43,510 nucleotides of DNA, taken from NCBI GenBank assembly GCA_034436375.1, contig DAOTVS010000139.1, positions 1 to 43,510 on the forward strand, in the 5' to 3' direction. A program made the translations under genes and the position numbers. Positions 7,474-15,426 of this stretch are shown piece by piece (the first letter of the stretch is position 1; every line of letters starts with the position of its first letter). This stretch comes from DAOTVS01 sp034436375 (GTDB taxonomy: Bacteria; Chloroflexota; Anaerolineae; SpSt-313). The notes beneath the pieces were generated by a model that searched no databases, was not told the origin of the DNA, and saw only the letters and a list, made by a program, of their open reading frames with translations.

Positions 7474-7502
7474 TTGACCGCTGGCACGGCAGATGCTAGA
7501 AT
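7474..7502 (+). promoter_or_regulatory. Promoter of the transglutaminase-like gene, divergent from tRNA-Glu
   Basis: TTGACC at 7474-7479, a 17-base spacer ending in TGC (extended -10), and TAGAAT at 7497-7502. Its -35 box is one base away from the -35 box of the tRNA promoter on the other strand, so the two polymerases cannot occupy both sites at once. Confidence 0.8.
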
Positions 7503-7559
7503 TCCCTATCTGAACCACTTTCCCGGCCGGCCGAATTGCGCTGCGACAGGGAGGAATCG

Positions 7560-9806
7560 GTGCGGGATTACCTGCATCTGCCCGAGGGATGGACCTCGTT
7601 CATACTCCTGCTGCTGCTCCTACTCACCATGGCCGTCATGTTTGCCGTGGGCGGCCTGGCGGAGGGGCTCTATATTTTGCCCCCGGTCGTGCTGGCAGCA
7701 ATACTGCTGGGCATGATCATCACCTGCTCGCGCCTCCCCGGCCCGGTTGCGCACCCCCTGGGCCTGGCGCTGGGCGCAGTCTGTTGCTTCCTGGCCGTGA
7801 GCCTTACGGTGCCCATCCCACCCTGGCGGCAATTTGCAGGCTCGGGCTGGCAGCAGGATATCCTTTACAAAGGGCAGATGATCGCCGAGCGCCTGGCAGC
7901 CTGGCTGGCCACCGCACAGCAGGGCGAGACTTCGGTCGATCCACTGCCCTTTGTGGCGCAGATGGCCGCCCTGAGCTGGCTGATGTCGTTTTACGCCGTC
8001 TGGTCCCTCTTCCGCAGCCATTGGGTCTGGGGCGCCATCCTGCCGGCGGGTGTGACGATCTTTATCGGCGTCTACTATGGCCCGCCGCGCTTGATGACCT
8101 TCTTCGTCGCCTACCTGCTGCTGGCGCTGATGCTCATCGTGCGCGCCCACATCTACCAGCGTGAGCACGACTGGCGCCAGCGCCATGTCCGTTATGATCC
8201 CGGGGTCACCCTCGAGTTCCTGCGCGATGGTCTGCTCATCTCTTGTCTGGTCCTTGGCCTGGTGTGGATTATCCCTCACCCCCAGATGGACCTGCGCGCC
8301 GGGCGTTTCTGGTCGGCGCTGGAGGGCCCCTGGAGCCGGGTGCAGCGCGAGTTCAACCGGCTCTTTGCTGCCCTCTCCTATCGCGAGCCATCGGGCCTGC
8401 TCACCTTTGGGCCTACCCTGGCCCTGGGCGGGCCGATATCGCTGAGCACGGACCCGGTGCTGCAGGTGCGCGCGCCCGAGGGCCACTACTGGCGGGCGCT
8501 GGTGCTCGACCGCTACACCGGCAATGCCTGGGCCGACACCACCCCCTCGACCCTGCTCTCAATGGACTCGGGGGCTGACCTGAGCAGCGCTTCAGCCTAT
8601 GCCTCGCGCAAGGCCATCACCGAAACCGTAACCCTGCTACGTAATGACCAGAGGCTTCTCTTCGTCGCTGCCGATCCATTGCGCATCGACTTTCCCACCC
8701 GCGTGCAGGCCTTGCCCATTCCGGGCGGGCAGGAGGTTTCCTCCATCTATGCGCGCTTTGCCTTGGACCGGGGTGAGGGCTATGTTGCGGTATCGTCCGT
8801 CTCTACGGCCGATGTGGAGAGCCTGCGCCAGGCCGGCCGCAGCTACCCCGCCTGGGTCACTGACCGCTATCTGCAATTGCCCCCTGGCCTGCCCGCGCGC
8901 GTCCGCCACCTGGCGCGCCAGGTCACAGCCGGCGAGGCCACCCCCTATGACCAGGCGGTAGCGATCCAATACTACTTGCGACAGTTCAAGTACAACCCGG
9001 CCGTCCAGGCCCCGCCGGCGGGGCAGGATGCAGTGGATTATTTCCTATTCGACAGCCAGCAAGGCTACTGCACGTACTATGCCTCCGCCATGGTGCTCAT
9101 GTGCCGCGTACTGGGCATCCCGGCGCGTTTGGCCCAGGGGTATGCCGCAGGCGAGTACATCCCAGAGCAAAAGGCTTTCCTGGTGCGCGAGCGCGATGCC
9201 CACGCCTGGCCAGAGGTCTATTTTCCCGGCTATGGCTGGATCGAGTTCGAGCCTACCCCATCACAGAGCCTCTTCGTCCGCCCTGCCGGTACGGAAGCGT
9301 TCTTGCCCGGCACAGGCCCCCTCGACATTCCCGGCGCCGAGCCCGGCCCAGGCGCCATGCTCACGCCGACCGCCCCGGGTGCGGGGCCGGCAAACCCGGA
9401 AGCGGCCCGGCAGGGAAGAAGGAGGCAATGGGGGTTGGGGCTGGCTGTAGGCGGTATCTTGCTGGCGGGGGCAGGGGCCTTCGGCTGGGGCTTGCGCCGG
9501 CGCTGGCTGGCCACGCCGCCGGCCCAACGGCTCTACCTGCGCCTCACCTGGCTGGCAGCGCCGCTGGGCATCGAGCTGCCCTCCGAGCAGACCCCCCTGG
9601 AGTTGGGCCGCACCCTGGGGAACGCGTTGGGGCCGCAAGGACAAGAGACGGCGGCCGAGATCACGCGCCTCTACACACGTGAGCGCTTTGGCGCCCGCAC
9701 TGTAGCAAGCGAGGAACTGAGCGCTGCCGCGGCCGCCTGGCGCCGGCTGGTGCCCCTCGCCCTGCTGCAGGGCATCCGGCGCCGCATGCATCTGAACCGA
9801 GAATAG
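7560..9806 (+). CDS. TgpA-like membrane protein with transglutaminase core domain
   Basis: A 748-residue protein. Residues about 12-245 hold roughly six membrane segments, followed by an extracytoplasmic region. The transglutaminase/protease-like core at about 455-570 has Cys504 (QGYCTYYAS), His548 (RDAHAWPEV) and an acidic residue at 564 in the WIEFEPTP box, where many relatives have Asp. A Pro/Ala/Gly-rich linker follows, then one more membrane segment (about 624-644) and a cytoplasmic tail like the DUF4129 tail of this family. Members occur in many bacteria, often beside MoxR ATPase and DUF58 genes, which are absent here. The natural substrate is unknown. The start is GTG at 7560, five bases after AGGGAGG; TTG at 7536 lacks a ribosome site. 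Confidence 0.88.
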   Translation: MRDYLHLPEGWTSFILLLLLLLTMAVMFAVGGLAEGLYILPPVVLAAILLGMIITCSRLPGPVAHPLGLALGAVCCFLAVSLTVPIPPWRQFAGSGWQQDILYKGQMIAERLAAWLATAQQGETSVDPLPFVAQMAALSWLMSFYAVWSLFRSHWVWGAILPAGVTIFIGVYYGPPRLMTFFVAYLLLALMLIVRAHIYQREHDWRQRHVRYDPGVTLEFLRDGLLISCLVLGLVWIIPHPQMDLRAGRFWSALEGPWSRVQREFNRLFAALSYREPSGLLTFGPTLALGGPISLSTDPVLQVRAPEGHYWRALVLDRYTGNAWADTTPSTLLSMDSGADLSSASAYASRKAITETVTLLRNDQRLLFVAADPLRIDFPTRVQALPIPGGQEVSSIYARFALDRGEGYVAVSSVSTADVESLRQAGRSYPAWVTDRYLQLPPGLPARVRHLARQVTAGEATPYDQAVAIQYYLRQFKYNPAVQAPPAGQDAVDYFLFDSQQGYCTYYASAMVLMCRVLGIPARLAQGYAAGEYIPEQKAFLVRERDAHAWPEVYFPGYGWIEFEPTPSQSLFVRPAGTEAFLPGTGPLDIPGAEPGPGAMLTPTAPGAGPANPEAARQGRRRQWGLGLAVGGILLAGAGAFGWGLRRRWLATPPAQRLYLRLTWLAAPLGIELPSEQTPLELGRTLGNALGPQGQETAAEITRLYTRERFGARTVASEELSAAAAAWRRLVPLALLQGIRRRMHLNRE

Positions 9807-9813
9807 CCTCATG

Positions 9814-9937
9814 CGCCGCTCGGAATCCCCAGCGTGCTGGGGCGTCCCACCCGGCATCTGGGATATTCTGCCATAGTGAAGGACTGGCTCCCTGGCGCCG
9901 CCACGACGCCCCAGCACGCTGGGGATTCCGAGCGGCG
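9814..9937. repeat. Perfect 32-base inverted repeat around a 60-base spacer, with nested palindromes
   Basis: Arms 9814-9845 and 9906-9937 are exact reverse complements. Each arm itself contains the palindrome CCCCAGCGTGCTGGGG, so each can form a hairpin alone or the two can pair with each other. The spacer 9846-9905 shows no reading frame of note. It starts seven bases after the transglutaminase stop, has no T-run and no flanking target duplication that I could find. It may be a MITE-like insertion or an RNA-processing structure. Confidence 0.88.
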
Positions 9938-10029
9938 GGGCGGTCATGCCTCCGTGCGGGACCATTCTCTTCGTGTGTTGTGCCTGACTGGGCATGGGGA
10001 CTGATCTGAGAAGTGTTATGGAGGTAACC

Positions 10030-10995
10030 TTGTCTCAAGCCTATGATATCCGGCCCCTGGCTCCCGCGGATGAGCCCGCCGTCGTGGAGCTCTGGAATCG
10101 GGCCCTGGGTGATACCTTTCCACTGCGCCCGCGCCTGCTGCACCAGGTGACCTTGGGTGACCCGGACCTGCAGCCCAGCGATGCCCTCGTCGCCTGGCGC
10201 CAGGGCCAGGTGATCGGCTTTATCCTTGCGCGCACCCGCCCCGGCTACCCGCTGACAGCCGACCAGGGCTGGGTCGAGGCCATCATCGTGGATCCCGCTC
10301 ATCAGCGGCAGGGCCTGGGCACAGCGCTCCTGGCCGAGGCCGAAGCCCGCTTCCGCAAGCAGGAGCTCTTGGGGGTGTGGGCGGGCGGCGGGCCGGCCGA
10401 CCTTTTCGCGGGCGTGCCGCTGCTACTGCCAGGCGCTCTATCGTTCTTCGAACGCCGCGGCTATCCCCTCACTCACGACACCTACGACCTGCTTGGCGAC
10501 CTGCAGACCATGCCACACGCACCCCGGGTCGACCACGCGCTGGCCGCCGAGCACGCCGCCGTGCGCCCCTGCGCCGAGGCCGAACGTGACGCCGCCCAGC
10601 GCTTCCTGGAAGAGAACTTTCCGGGCGCCTGGGCCGATGACCGTCGCCGGCACCGCCTGCAGGGGGCGCCCGCGGGTGAGATCTACCTGCTCTGGGCGCA
10701 GGAGCGGGTCATCGGCCTGGCGCAAACCTACACGGGCGATTCCCCCGCCCTCGGTGCCAATGTCTACTGGGCGCCGGCGCTGGGCGTGGCCGAGGGCGGC
10801 CTCGGGCCTATCGGTATAGCCCCCGAATGGCAAGGGCGCGGCCTGGGCCTGGCCCTGCTGACCCTCGCCCTCGAGGGTCTCCGTGCCCGCGGCGCCCGGC
10901 GTGCCGTGATCGACTGGACCAACCTGCTCGATTTCTACGGCAAGCTCGGCTTTCATGTGTGGCGCGCCTATCGTCAAGGGGCAAAGGAACTCTGA
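10030..10995 (+). CDS. Double-GNAT acetyltransferase
   Basis: A 321-residue protein of two GNAT domains in tandem. The first (about 5-155) has the acetyl-CoA loop QRQGLGTALL at about 92-101; the second (about 165-320) has WQGRGLGLALL at 267-277 and the C-terminal FYGKLGF box. GNAT enzymes move an acetyl group from acetyl-CoA to an amine, and tandem forms such as MshD use only one active half. No substrate can be named. I prefer TTG at 10030, which has GGAGG five bases upstream and starts MSQAYDIRPLAPAD. ATG codons at 10018 and 9994 are in frame, but the first overlaps that ribosome site and the second has none. Its end converges with the amidase gene, 16 bases apart. Confidence 0.82.
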   Translation: MSQAYDIRPLAPADEPAVVELWNRALGDTFPLRPRLLHQVTLGDPDLQPSDALVAWRQGQVIGFILARTRPGYPLTADQGWVEAIIVDPAHQRQGLGTALLAEAEARFRKQELLGVWAGGGPADLFAGVPLLLPGALSFFERRGYPLTHDTYDLLGDLQTMPHAPRVDHALAAEHAAVRPCAEAERDAAQRFLEENFPGAWADDRRRHRLQGAPAGEIYLLWAQERVIGLAQTYTGDSPALGANVYWAPALGVAEGGLGPIGIAPEWQGRGLGLALLTLALEGLRARGARRAVIDWTNLLDFYGKLGFHVWRAYRQGAKEL

Positions 10996-11011
10996 GGGGG
11001 CCAATCTGAGG

Positions 11012-11932
11012 CTAGAACCCAAAGTAAGCATTGATAGCGTCGAAATAGCCCTGGGCTTCCGCCTGGCGGATCTCGGGACGGGCCAGCGCGGCGGCATCGG
11101 CGTCATTGCTCATAAAGAGCGCCTCACCCAAAATCCCCGGCATCTGGGTCGCACGGGCCATGTTGTGGGGCGCCAGCACCGCCAGGTGGCCTTCGCTGGC
11201 ATCATCCTGGATGCCGAGGTCCGTGGCGTTATAGCCCGCCGCGCTCAGATCGCGCAGGAGTGAATCGTGGACCAACTGCGCCAGGCGCAGGTTGCTGTCG
11301 CTAAAGGTACGGTCTGCGCAGTAAAAGACCTCCAGGCCATTCGCGGCGCTATTCACCGAGCTATTGTGATGCACGCAGATATAGAGATCGGCATGGGCAG
11401 CGTTCGCCATGTCGATCCGCTGCTGCAGCTCAACGGGCGTCGAGGCGCCCGGGATGGCAAACGTATCCGTGGTGCGCGACATCTGGACATCGTAGCCTGC
11501 CTGGCGCAGCAAGTCAGCCAGCCGCAGCGACACATCGAGGTTGACGTCCTTCTCTGTGAGGTCTACTACCCCTCCGGGCCCCGTATGCACAGCGCCCGAG
11601 TCTGAGCCGCCATGACCGGGATCGATAAAGATGACCTTGCCATTGGGCGTCGGCGCAGGCGGCTGGGTGGGCGCGTCGGTGGGTTGGGGCGCCGCCGTCG
11701 GTTGGTCGGTAGGAGTTGAGGTAGCCACAGGCGTGGGGCTAGCCGTTGGCGCCAGCGTGGGCGCTGTGATCGCCCCGCTCGAGGCCAATAGCCCCAGGGC
11801 AAGACCATCTTGCGCTACCTGCGAGACGGGCGCCGGCGCCGTGTTTCCACCGGCCAAAACGGCCTGTGCCAGGAAAGCCCCGATGAGCACCACGACGAGC
11901 GCCAGCATCAGCCAACGCGGAAACCTGACCAT
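11012..11932 (-). CDS. N-acetylmuramoyl-L-alanine amidase (Amidase_3)
   Basis: A 306-residue exported cell-wall hydrolase. An N-terminal hydrophobic segment (about 7-27) after basic residues acts as signal or anchor. A Thr/Pro/Ala linker spans about 57-96, then the catalytic domain 98-306. Zinc ligands are His107 (IDPGHGGSDSG), Glu128 (TEKDVNL) and His188 (CVHHNSS); the catalytic glutamate is Glu270 (PGILGEALFMSN). It cleaves the bond between N-acetylmuramic acid and L-alanine in peptidoglycan. The ATG at 11932 places the membrane segment directly at the N terminus; a TTG at 12010 would add 26 residues with no ribosome site, and the chosen ATG also has only a weak one. It has its own promoter and a leader of about 110 bases. 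Confidence 0.92.
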   Translation of the reverse strand: MVRFPRWLMLALVVVLIGAFLAQAVLAGGNTAPAPVSQVAQDGLALGLLASSGAITAPTLAPTASPTPVATSTPTDQPTAAPQPTDAPTQPPAPTPNGKVIFIDPGHGGSDSGAVHTGPGGVVDLTEKDVNLDVSLRLADLLRQAGYDVQMSRTTDTFAIPGASTPVELQQRIDMANAAHADLYICVHHNSSVNSAANGLEVFYCADRTFSDSNLRLAQLVHDSLLRDLSAAGYNATDLGIQDDASEGHLAVLAPHNMARATQMPGILGEALFMSNDADAAALARPEIRQAEAQGYFDAINAYFGF

Positions 11933-12048
11933 GGGGTATGCAGCAAACCTTTCTCGGAAACCAAACCGGGAACACACGCGGCTGCTGCCTGCCGGGGTAG
12001 GGATACGCAATCAAGGGAGCAGGGAGCCTTCAAATAACTACCATTACT

Positions 12049-12077
12049 ATCCTAGCGCAAACCTGCGGATATGTCAA
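12049..12077 (-). promoter_or_regulatory. Promoter of the amidase gene
   Basis: Minus strand TTGACA (12077-12072), a 17-base spacer and TAGGAT (12054-12049). It is back to back with the ydcF-like promoter, 17 bases away. Confidence 0.75.
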
Positions 12078-12094
12078 AATCTCGATTCTGCCGG

Positions 12095-12124
12095 TTGCCC
12101 TATCGGCACAGGCTCGTGTATAAT
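12095..12124 (+). promoter_or_regulatory. Promoter of the ydcF/sanA-like gene (leaderless transcript)
   Basis: TTGCCC at 12095-12100, an 18-base spacer and TATAAT at 12119-12124. The ATG at 12133 lies eight bases after the -10 box, where transcription should begin, so the mRNA would have no or almost no leader. Confidence 0.75.
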
Positions 12125-12132
12125 CAGCCCCT

Positions 12133-12810
12133 ATGAGGCCATCACTGCAGCATTGCCCCCGGGCCCGGCGCTGGCTGTGCCTGCTGGCGCTGCTCATCCC
12201 GCTCGCCCTGTTCGCCACGCTGGCCTATACGGCCTGGAGCATCTGGTCCTATGCTCAGCGTGATGAGGCTACCCCAGCCGATGCCGCCATCGTGTTGGGT
12301 GCGGCCTGCTGGGGCGATCAGCCGTCGCCCGTCTTCCGGGAGCGCCTCAACCATGCCCTGGACCTCTACCGCCAGGGGACTGTCCGCAAGCTCATCTTCA
12401 CCGGCGCTCCCGATAGCCTCAACGAGCCTGCAGAATCCGAGGTTGCTCGCACCTATGCGCTCCAGCAGGGCATCCCGGCAGCCGATATCCTGGTGGAGAC
12501 CCACTCGCGGATCACGGAGGAGAACCTCGACAATGCCCGCCAAGTCGCCGGCGGGCAGGGCTTGCGGAGCTTTATCATTGTGAGCGACCCGCTGCACATG
12601 AAGCGCGCCATGCTGGTGGCGCATGATCTGGGCATGGAGGCATACTCGTCGCCCACCCACACCAGCCGCTATCAGAGCCTGCATATGCGCCTGCTCTTCC
12701 TGGCCCGGGAGACGCTCTACTACATTCTGTACCGGATCTACCGGCCCTTTGCCCAGCTTGAGATTGGGAAACGCCTCTGGAGGCCCAATGCCCAGCATTA
12801 CCCTGTATGA
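12133..12810 (+). CDS. YdcF/SanA-like DUF218 membrane protein
   Basis: A 225-residue protein with one N-terminal membrane segment (about 14-36) after an Arg-rich start, then a DUF218 domain: AAIVLGAACW at about 52-61, RLNHALDLYRQG at 71-82, KLIFTGAPD at 86-94, ILVETHSRITEEN with a downstream NARQ, and IIVSDPLHMKRA. SanA and related proteins affect envelope permeability, vancomycin sensitivity or cell-wall precursor handling; the chemistry is not established. ATG 12133 starts within a base or two of the expected transcript start, with no ribosome site. Its last 23 bases overlap the following acetyltransferase gene. Confidence 0.85.
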   Translation: MRPSLQHCPRARRWLCLLALLIPLALFATLAYTAWSIWSYAQRDEATPADAAIVLGAACWGDQPSPVFRERLNHALDLYRQGTVRKLIFTGAPDSLNEPAESEVARTYALQQGIPAADILVETHSRITEENLDNARQVAGGQGLRSFIIVSDPLHMKRAMLVAHDLGMEAYSSPTHTSRYQSLHMRLLFLARETLYYILYRIYRPFAQLEIGKRLWRPNAQHYPV

Positions 12811-13246
12811 GGTCACCCGCAACAACTTTCAGGAGTGCATCCGCCTGCGGCCGGCGCCGGGGCAGGAGCACTTTGTCGCTTCGACGGTCTACTCTCTGGC
12901 TGAAGCGCGAGTGGAACCCTCGCTGACCCCCATGGCAATCTATGACGGCGCGCGTATGGTCGGCTTTACCATGTGGGGCCGCGACCCCGAAGATGGCCGC
13001 TACTGGATCGTCCGGCTCCTGATCGACCAGGCCGAGCAGGGCAAAGGCTACGGCCGTGCGGCATTAATGGCAGTGATCGAGCGCTTGCGCCGGCTCCCCG
13101 ACTGCACCGGCATCTCCATCTCGTATCACCCGGAGAATCGCATAGCCGAGCGCCTGTACGAGAGCCTGGGTTTCAAGCGCACCGGTGAAACGGTCGGCCA
13201 CGAGGTCGTCGCCAAGCTGGACCTGGAGCAATCGGCAACATCGTAG
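12788..13246 (+). CDS. GNAT acetyltransferase, BltD/SpeG-like (probable diamine or polyamine acetyltransferase)
   Basis: A 152-residue single GNAT domain. The opening ITLYEVTRNNFQECIRL, the YSLAEARVEP stretch, MVGFTMWG and RLLIDQAEQGKGYGRAAL closely follow the BltD/spermine-spermidine acetyltransferase pattern. QGKGYGRA is the acetyl-CoA loop, and the C-terminal AERLYESLGF is the usual GNAT ending. Polyamine acetylation lowers polyamine charge and toxicity in the cytoplasm. The start is ATG at 12788 with GGAGG four bases upstream, inside the end of the ydcF-like gene (23-base overlap), so coupled translation is likely. Substrate is inferred by family likeness only. Confidence 0.87.
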   Translation: MPSITLYEVTRNNFQECIRLRPAPGQEHFVASTVYSLAEARVEPSLTPMAIYDGARMVGFTMWGRDPEDGRYWIVRLLIDQAEQGKGYGRAALMAVIERLRRLPDCTGISISYHPENRIAERLYESLGFKRTGETVGHEVVAKLDLEQSATS

Positions 13247-13277
13247 CGACGGCTTGGCCGTTTGCGCCGGTTGCCTT

Positions 13278-13385
13278 GGGATGGCGAGGCTCCTGCCAAG
13301 CCGCTATCACGACATGGCAACGACTCGCTCCAGAACCCAAATGCGCCATATCGCAGCGGCGGCTCGGCAGGAGCCTTGCCCTCCC
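13278..13385. repeat. Imperfect 38-base inverted repeat (REP-like)
   Basis: Arms 13278-13315 and 13348-13385 agree at 29 of 38 positions when one is reverse-complemented, with the shared core AGGCTCCTGCC. Eight of the nine differences are transitions. Cores of this type, reading GGCAGGAGCCTTGCC on one strand, are common between genes in several GC-rich phyla. It lies between the BltD-like gene and the nucleotidyltransferase gene and has no open frame. Confidence 0.8.
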
Positions 13386-13416
13386 AGTGCTGCCGCATGT
13401 CCGTATCGGAGGTCGC

Positions 13417-14313
13417 ATGCCCGATTATGCCCAACTGGAATCCCTCGCCCTGCAGCGGGCGCAGGATTACGCCAGCCGCCCCGACACCGTCGCCGTGGCC
13501 GTCACCGGCTCCATCGCCCGCGGTACGGTATGGCCGGGCTCCGATATCGACCTGTGGGTCTTTCACGAGGGGCCGGAGGCCTTTGAGGATGGCCTGATCA
13601 AGGGCATCTACTGGGAGGCCGACATCCGCCCCGCCGCCTGGCTGGAAGGGCCGGACCCGAAGCGCTGGCTGGAGCCGCCGCCCCTCAATGGGCGAGCGGA
13701 TGGCGTTTTCGAGGCTATCTGGGGCTGCCGCGTGGTGCATGACCCGGCGGGCCGACTCGGTGCGCTCAAGCAAGCCATCGACCGTTGCGTGGCCGACCGG
13801 GCATGGCTGCACCGCCGCGCCGAGCGCTTTCTCGGCTATGGCCGCGGCTGCCTCGCCGCCCTCGCTTACGCCGACCCCCTGCACGCCATCGTATTGGCGC
13901 GCTGCGTGGCCACGGAATACGGCATCACCGCCTACTGGATGGGCCAGGGGCGGCTCCTCACCAGCGGCAGCCGTATCCCCGAGCAACTGGAGGGTGCGCC
14001 CCGTCTGCAGGCGCTCTACCGGGCGGTGTTCAGCCTCACCGGCCAAGCCGGCGCTGAGGAGATGCTCGCCGCCCTGCGCACCCTGCCGGCGGCCATCCAG
14101 GAGCATGTGCGCTCAGATGTGGAGTGGGAAGTGCTGCCCGTCTGGCGGCATGGGTGCTACGACGGCGGCGTGCGCTATCTACGGCAGGGGATGCCGCATT
14201 GGTTCCCGCCAGAGCAGGTGCGCCCTGTGCTCGCCCTGGAGCCGGACCTCGAGGCGCAAAAGGAGCGCGTGCTCGCACAGGCGAGGGAGATATTGGACCT
14301 CGCCCTACCGTGA
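13417..14313 (+). CDS. Nucleotidyltransferase-domain protein
   Basis: A 298-residue protein. Residues 28-50 hold the polymerase-beta-type nucleotidyltransferase motif (VTGSIARG, then GSDIDLWVF) with Asp43 and Asp45 as metal ligands. The remaining 240 residues are mostly helical, with no motif I recognise. The family includes aminoglycoside nucleotidyltransferases and MNT-type antitoxins; here the protein is far longer than MNT antitoxins and no HEPN partner is adjacent. A role in modifying a small molecule by adenylylation is plausible but unproven. The start is ATG at 13417 with GGAGG four bases upstream; the open frame extends into the inverted repeat upstream, which is not coding. Confidence 0.8.
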   Translation: MPDYAQLESLALQRAQDYASRPDTVAVAVTGSIARGTVWPGSDIDLWVFHEGPEAFEDGLIKGIYWEADIRPAAWLEGPDPKRWLEPPPLNGRADGVFEAIWGCRVVHDPAGRLGALKQAIDRCVADRAWLHRRAERFLGYGRGCLAALAYADPLHAIVLARCVATEYGITAYWMGQGRLLTSGSRIPEQLEGAPRLQALYRAVFSLTGQAGAEEMLAALRTLPAAIQEHVRSDVEWEVLPVWRHGCYDGGVRYLRQGMPHWFPPEQVRPVLALEPDLEAQKERVLAQAREILDLALP

Positions 14314-14345
14314 GCGGGGCCAGCAAGCTGCCGGCCGAGGGATCA

Positions 14346-14891
14346 TCAGCGGCGCAGGGGTGGAGTGCCAAAGTAGGGGTCCGGGTTGTTGATCATAATA
14401 TAGCCCGAGAGCGCCGTCGCCAGCGTCAGCCAGGCGAGCAGCGGGGCAAAGGCGAGGGTGGCCTTCTTGTCCACCTTGCGGCTGAGGAGCACGCTGGCGA
14501 CGGTCAGCAGCCAGTAACTGCTGGACCAGACGAACGAGAGGATGTTGCTCCGCGTGCCGAACGCGGCGCGCGAATAGGTCGCGTACAATAGCCAGCCGGC
14601 CCCTTGCAGCCCCAGAAGCGTCCGCTTGTAGCGAGTGCCCCGGGGCAGGTTGAGGAGCCTCAGATCACCCCAGAGCGAAGTGATGTTGTTGAGCGTCCAT
14701 GCCGGGGCAAACGCCCAGGCCGGTGGAGCGAAAAAGGGGCGCTTCAGGCTCTCATAGTACCTGCTCTGATCCATGGGCCGCGGCCCTGTCGCCGATAACA
14801 GATTGGCCGCCAGCCCCCAGGCAGCCGCGTGCCACCAGCGGTAGCGCTCGGGCCGAATTGTCTCCTGCACTGCCCTGTTGATCAGGTCCAT
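14346..14891 (-). CDS. TspO/MBR family membrane protein
   Basis: A 181-residue protein with about five hydrophobic segments. The TspO signature is readable at 46-66: YESLKRPFFAPPAWAFAPAW (Pro56, Pro57, Trp59, Phe61, Pro63, Trp65). The last helix, LAWLTLATALSGYIMINNP at about 152-170, also fits. TspO proteins bind porphyrins and act in the stress response in bacteria. The usual LYxxMG after the first signature is replaced by NNITSLWG, so it is a diverged member. The start is ATG at 14891, with AAAGGGG seven bases upstream. A small stem (arms CCTCCGCTGG / CCGGCGGAGG) lies in the 117 bases between this gene and the small membrane protein gene upstream. Confidence 0.75.
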   Translation of the reverse strand: MDLINRAVQETIRPERYRWWHAAAWGLAANLLSATGPRPMDQSRYYESLKRPFFAPPAWAFAPAWTLNNITSLWGDLRLLNLPRGTRYKRTLLGLQGAGWLLYATYSRAAFGTRSNILSFVWSSSYWLLTVASVLLSRKVDKKATLAFAPLLAWLTLATALSGYIMINNPDPYFGTPPLRR

Positions 14892-15008
14892 GCTCCATCC
14901 CCTTTCGTTTCGCAAAGCTGATGGAGCCCTCCGCCGGCCTATGTCCCGCCGTCTTCGCCAGCGGAGGCGCCCCAAGTGCAGATGAGCATGCCCTGTGCCA
15001 AAGTGCAG

Positions 15009-15323
15009 TTAGCCCAAGGTGTGAGCCAGCAGCCGCAGCAACTGCCCCCCGGCAATGATCACGCCCAGGGTGCCGGCGTACACCCATGCCCAGCCATAGA
15101 GGCGGACGGCGCGGGGCGACAGAGCCTCCGCCTTTTGGCGCTGCGCCGCCTGCTCATTGAGAAACGTCGCCGTGATCACCGCGTTGAGATGAAGCAAAGG
15201 GCGAAGCAGCGGCGGAATCGCCTGCTTGTGCACAGTGCGCCAGCCGAGCCAGAGGCCGCAGAGTGCGAGCACAAAACCGACCAACGGCGGCAGGGCCGCC
15301 GGAATAGACGTCCAGGGGGACAA
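15009..15323 (-). CDS. Small two-segment membrane protein, unknown function
   Basis: A 104-residue protein with hydrophobic segments at about 7-25 (ALPPLVGFVLALCGLWLGW) and 76-98 (WAWVYAGTLGVIIAGGQLL), separated by a basic and helical stretch. I recognise no family. The start is TTG at 15323, six bases after GAGGAGG; it has a promoter at 15371-15399 and is followed by the TspO-like gene on the same strand, so the two may form a transcript. Confidence 0.7.
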   Translation of the reverse strand: MSPWTSIPAALPPLVGFVLALCGLWLGWRTVHKQAIPPLLRPLLHLNAVITATFLNEQAAQRQKAEALSPRAVRLYGWAWVYAGTLGVIIAGGQLLRLLAHTLG

Positions 15324-15370
15324 GGGTTGCCTCCTCAAGGGTTAATCGAGCCGCCCGGGGGCGGGGCTTG

Positions 15371-15399
15371 ATTATAGTCAAGTTTTGGTGAAGAGGCAA
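15371..15399 (-). promoter_or_regulatory. Promoter of the small membrane protein gene
   Basis: Minus strand TTGCCT (15399-15394), a 17-base spacer and TATAAT (15376-15371), 48 bases before the TTG start codon at 15323. Confidence 0.75.
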
Positions 15400-15426
15400 A
15401 CTCTTTGGCGCAAGCCTACCGGCTGG

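Noticed and set aside
13417..14313. MNT/HEPN toxin-antitoxin pair
   Set aside because: The protein is about 300 residues and no HEPN gene is adjacent; the next gene is a convergent TspO-like protein.
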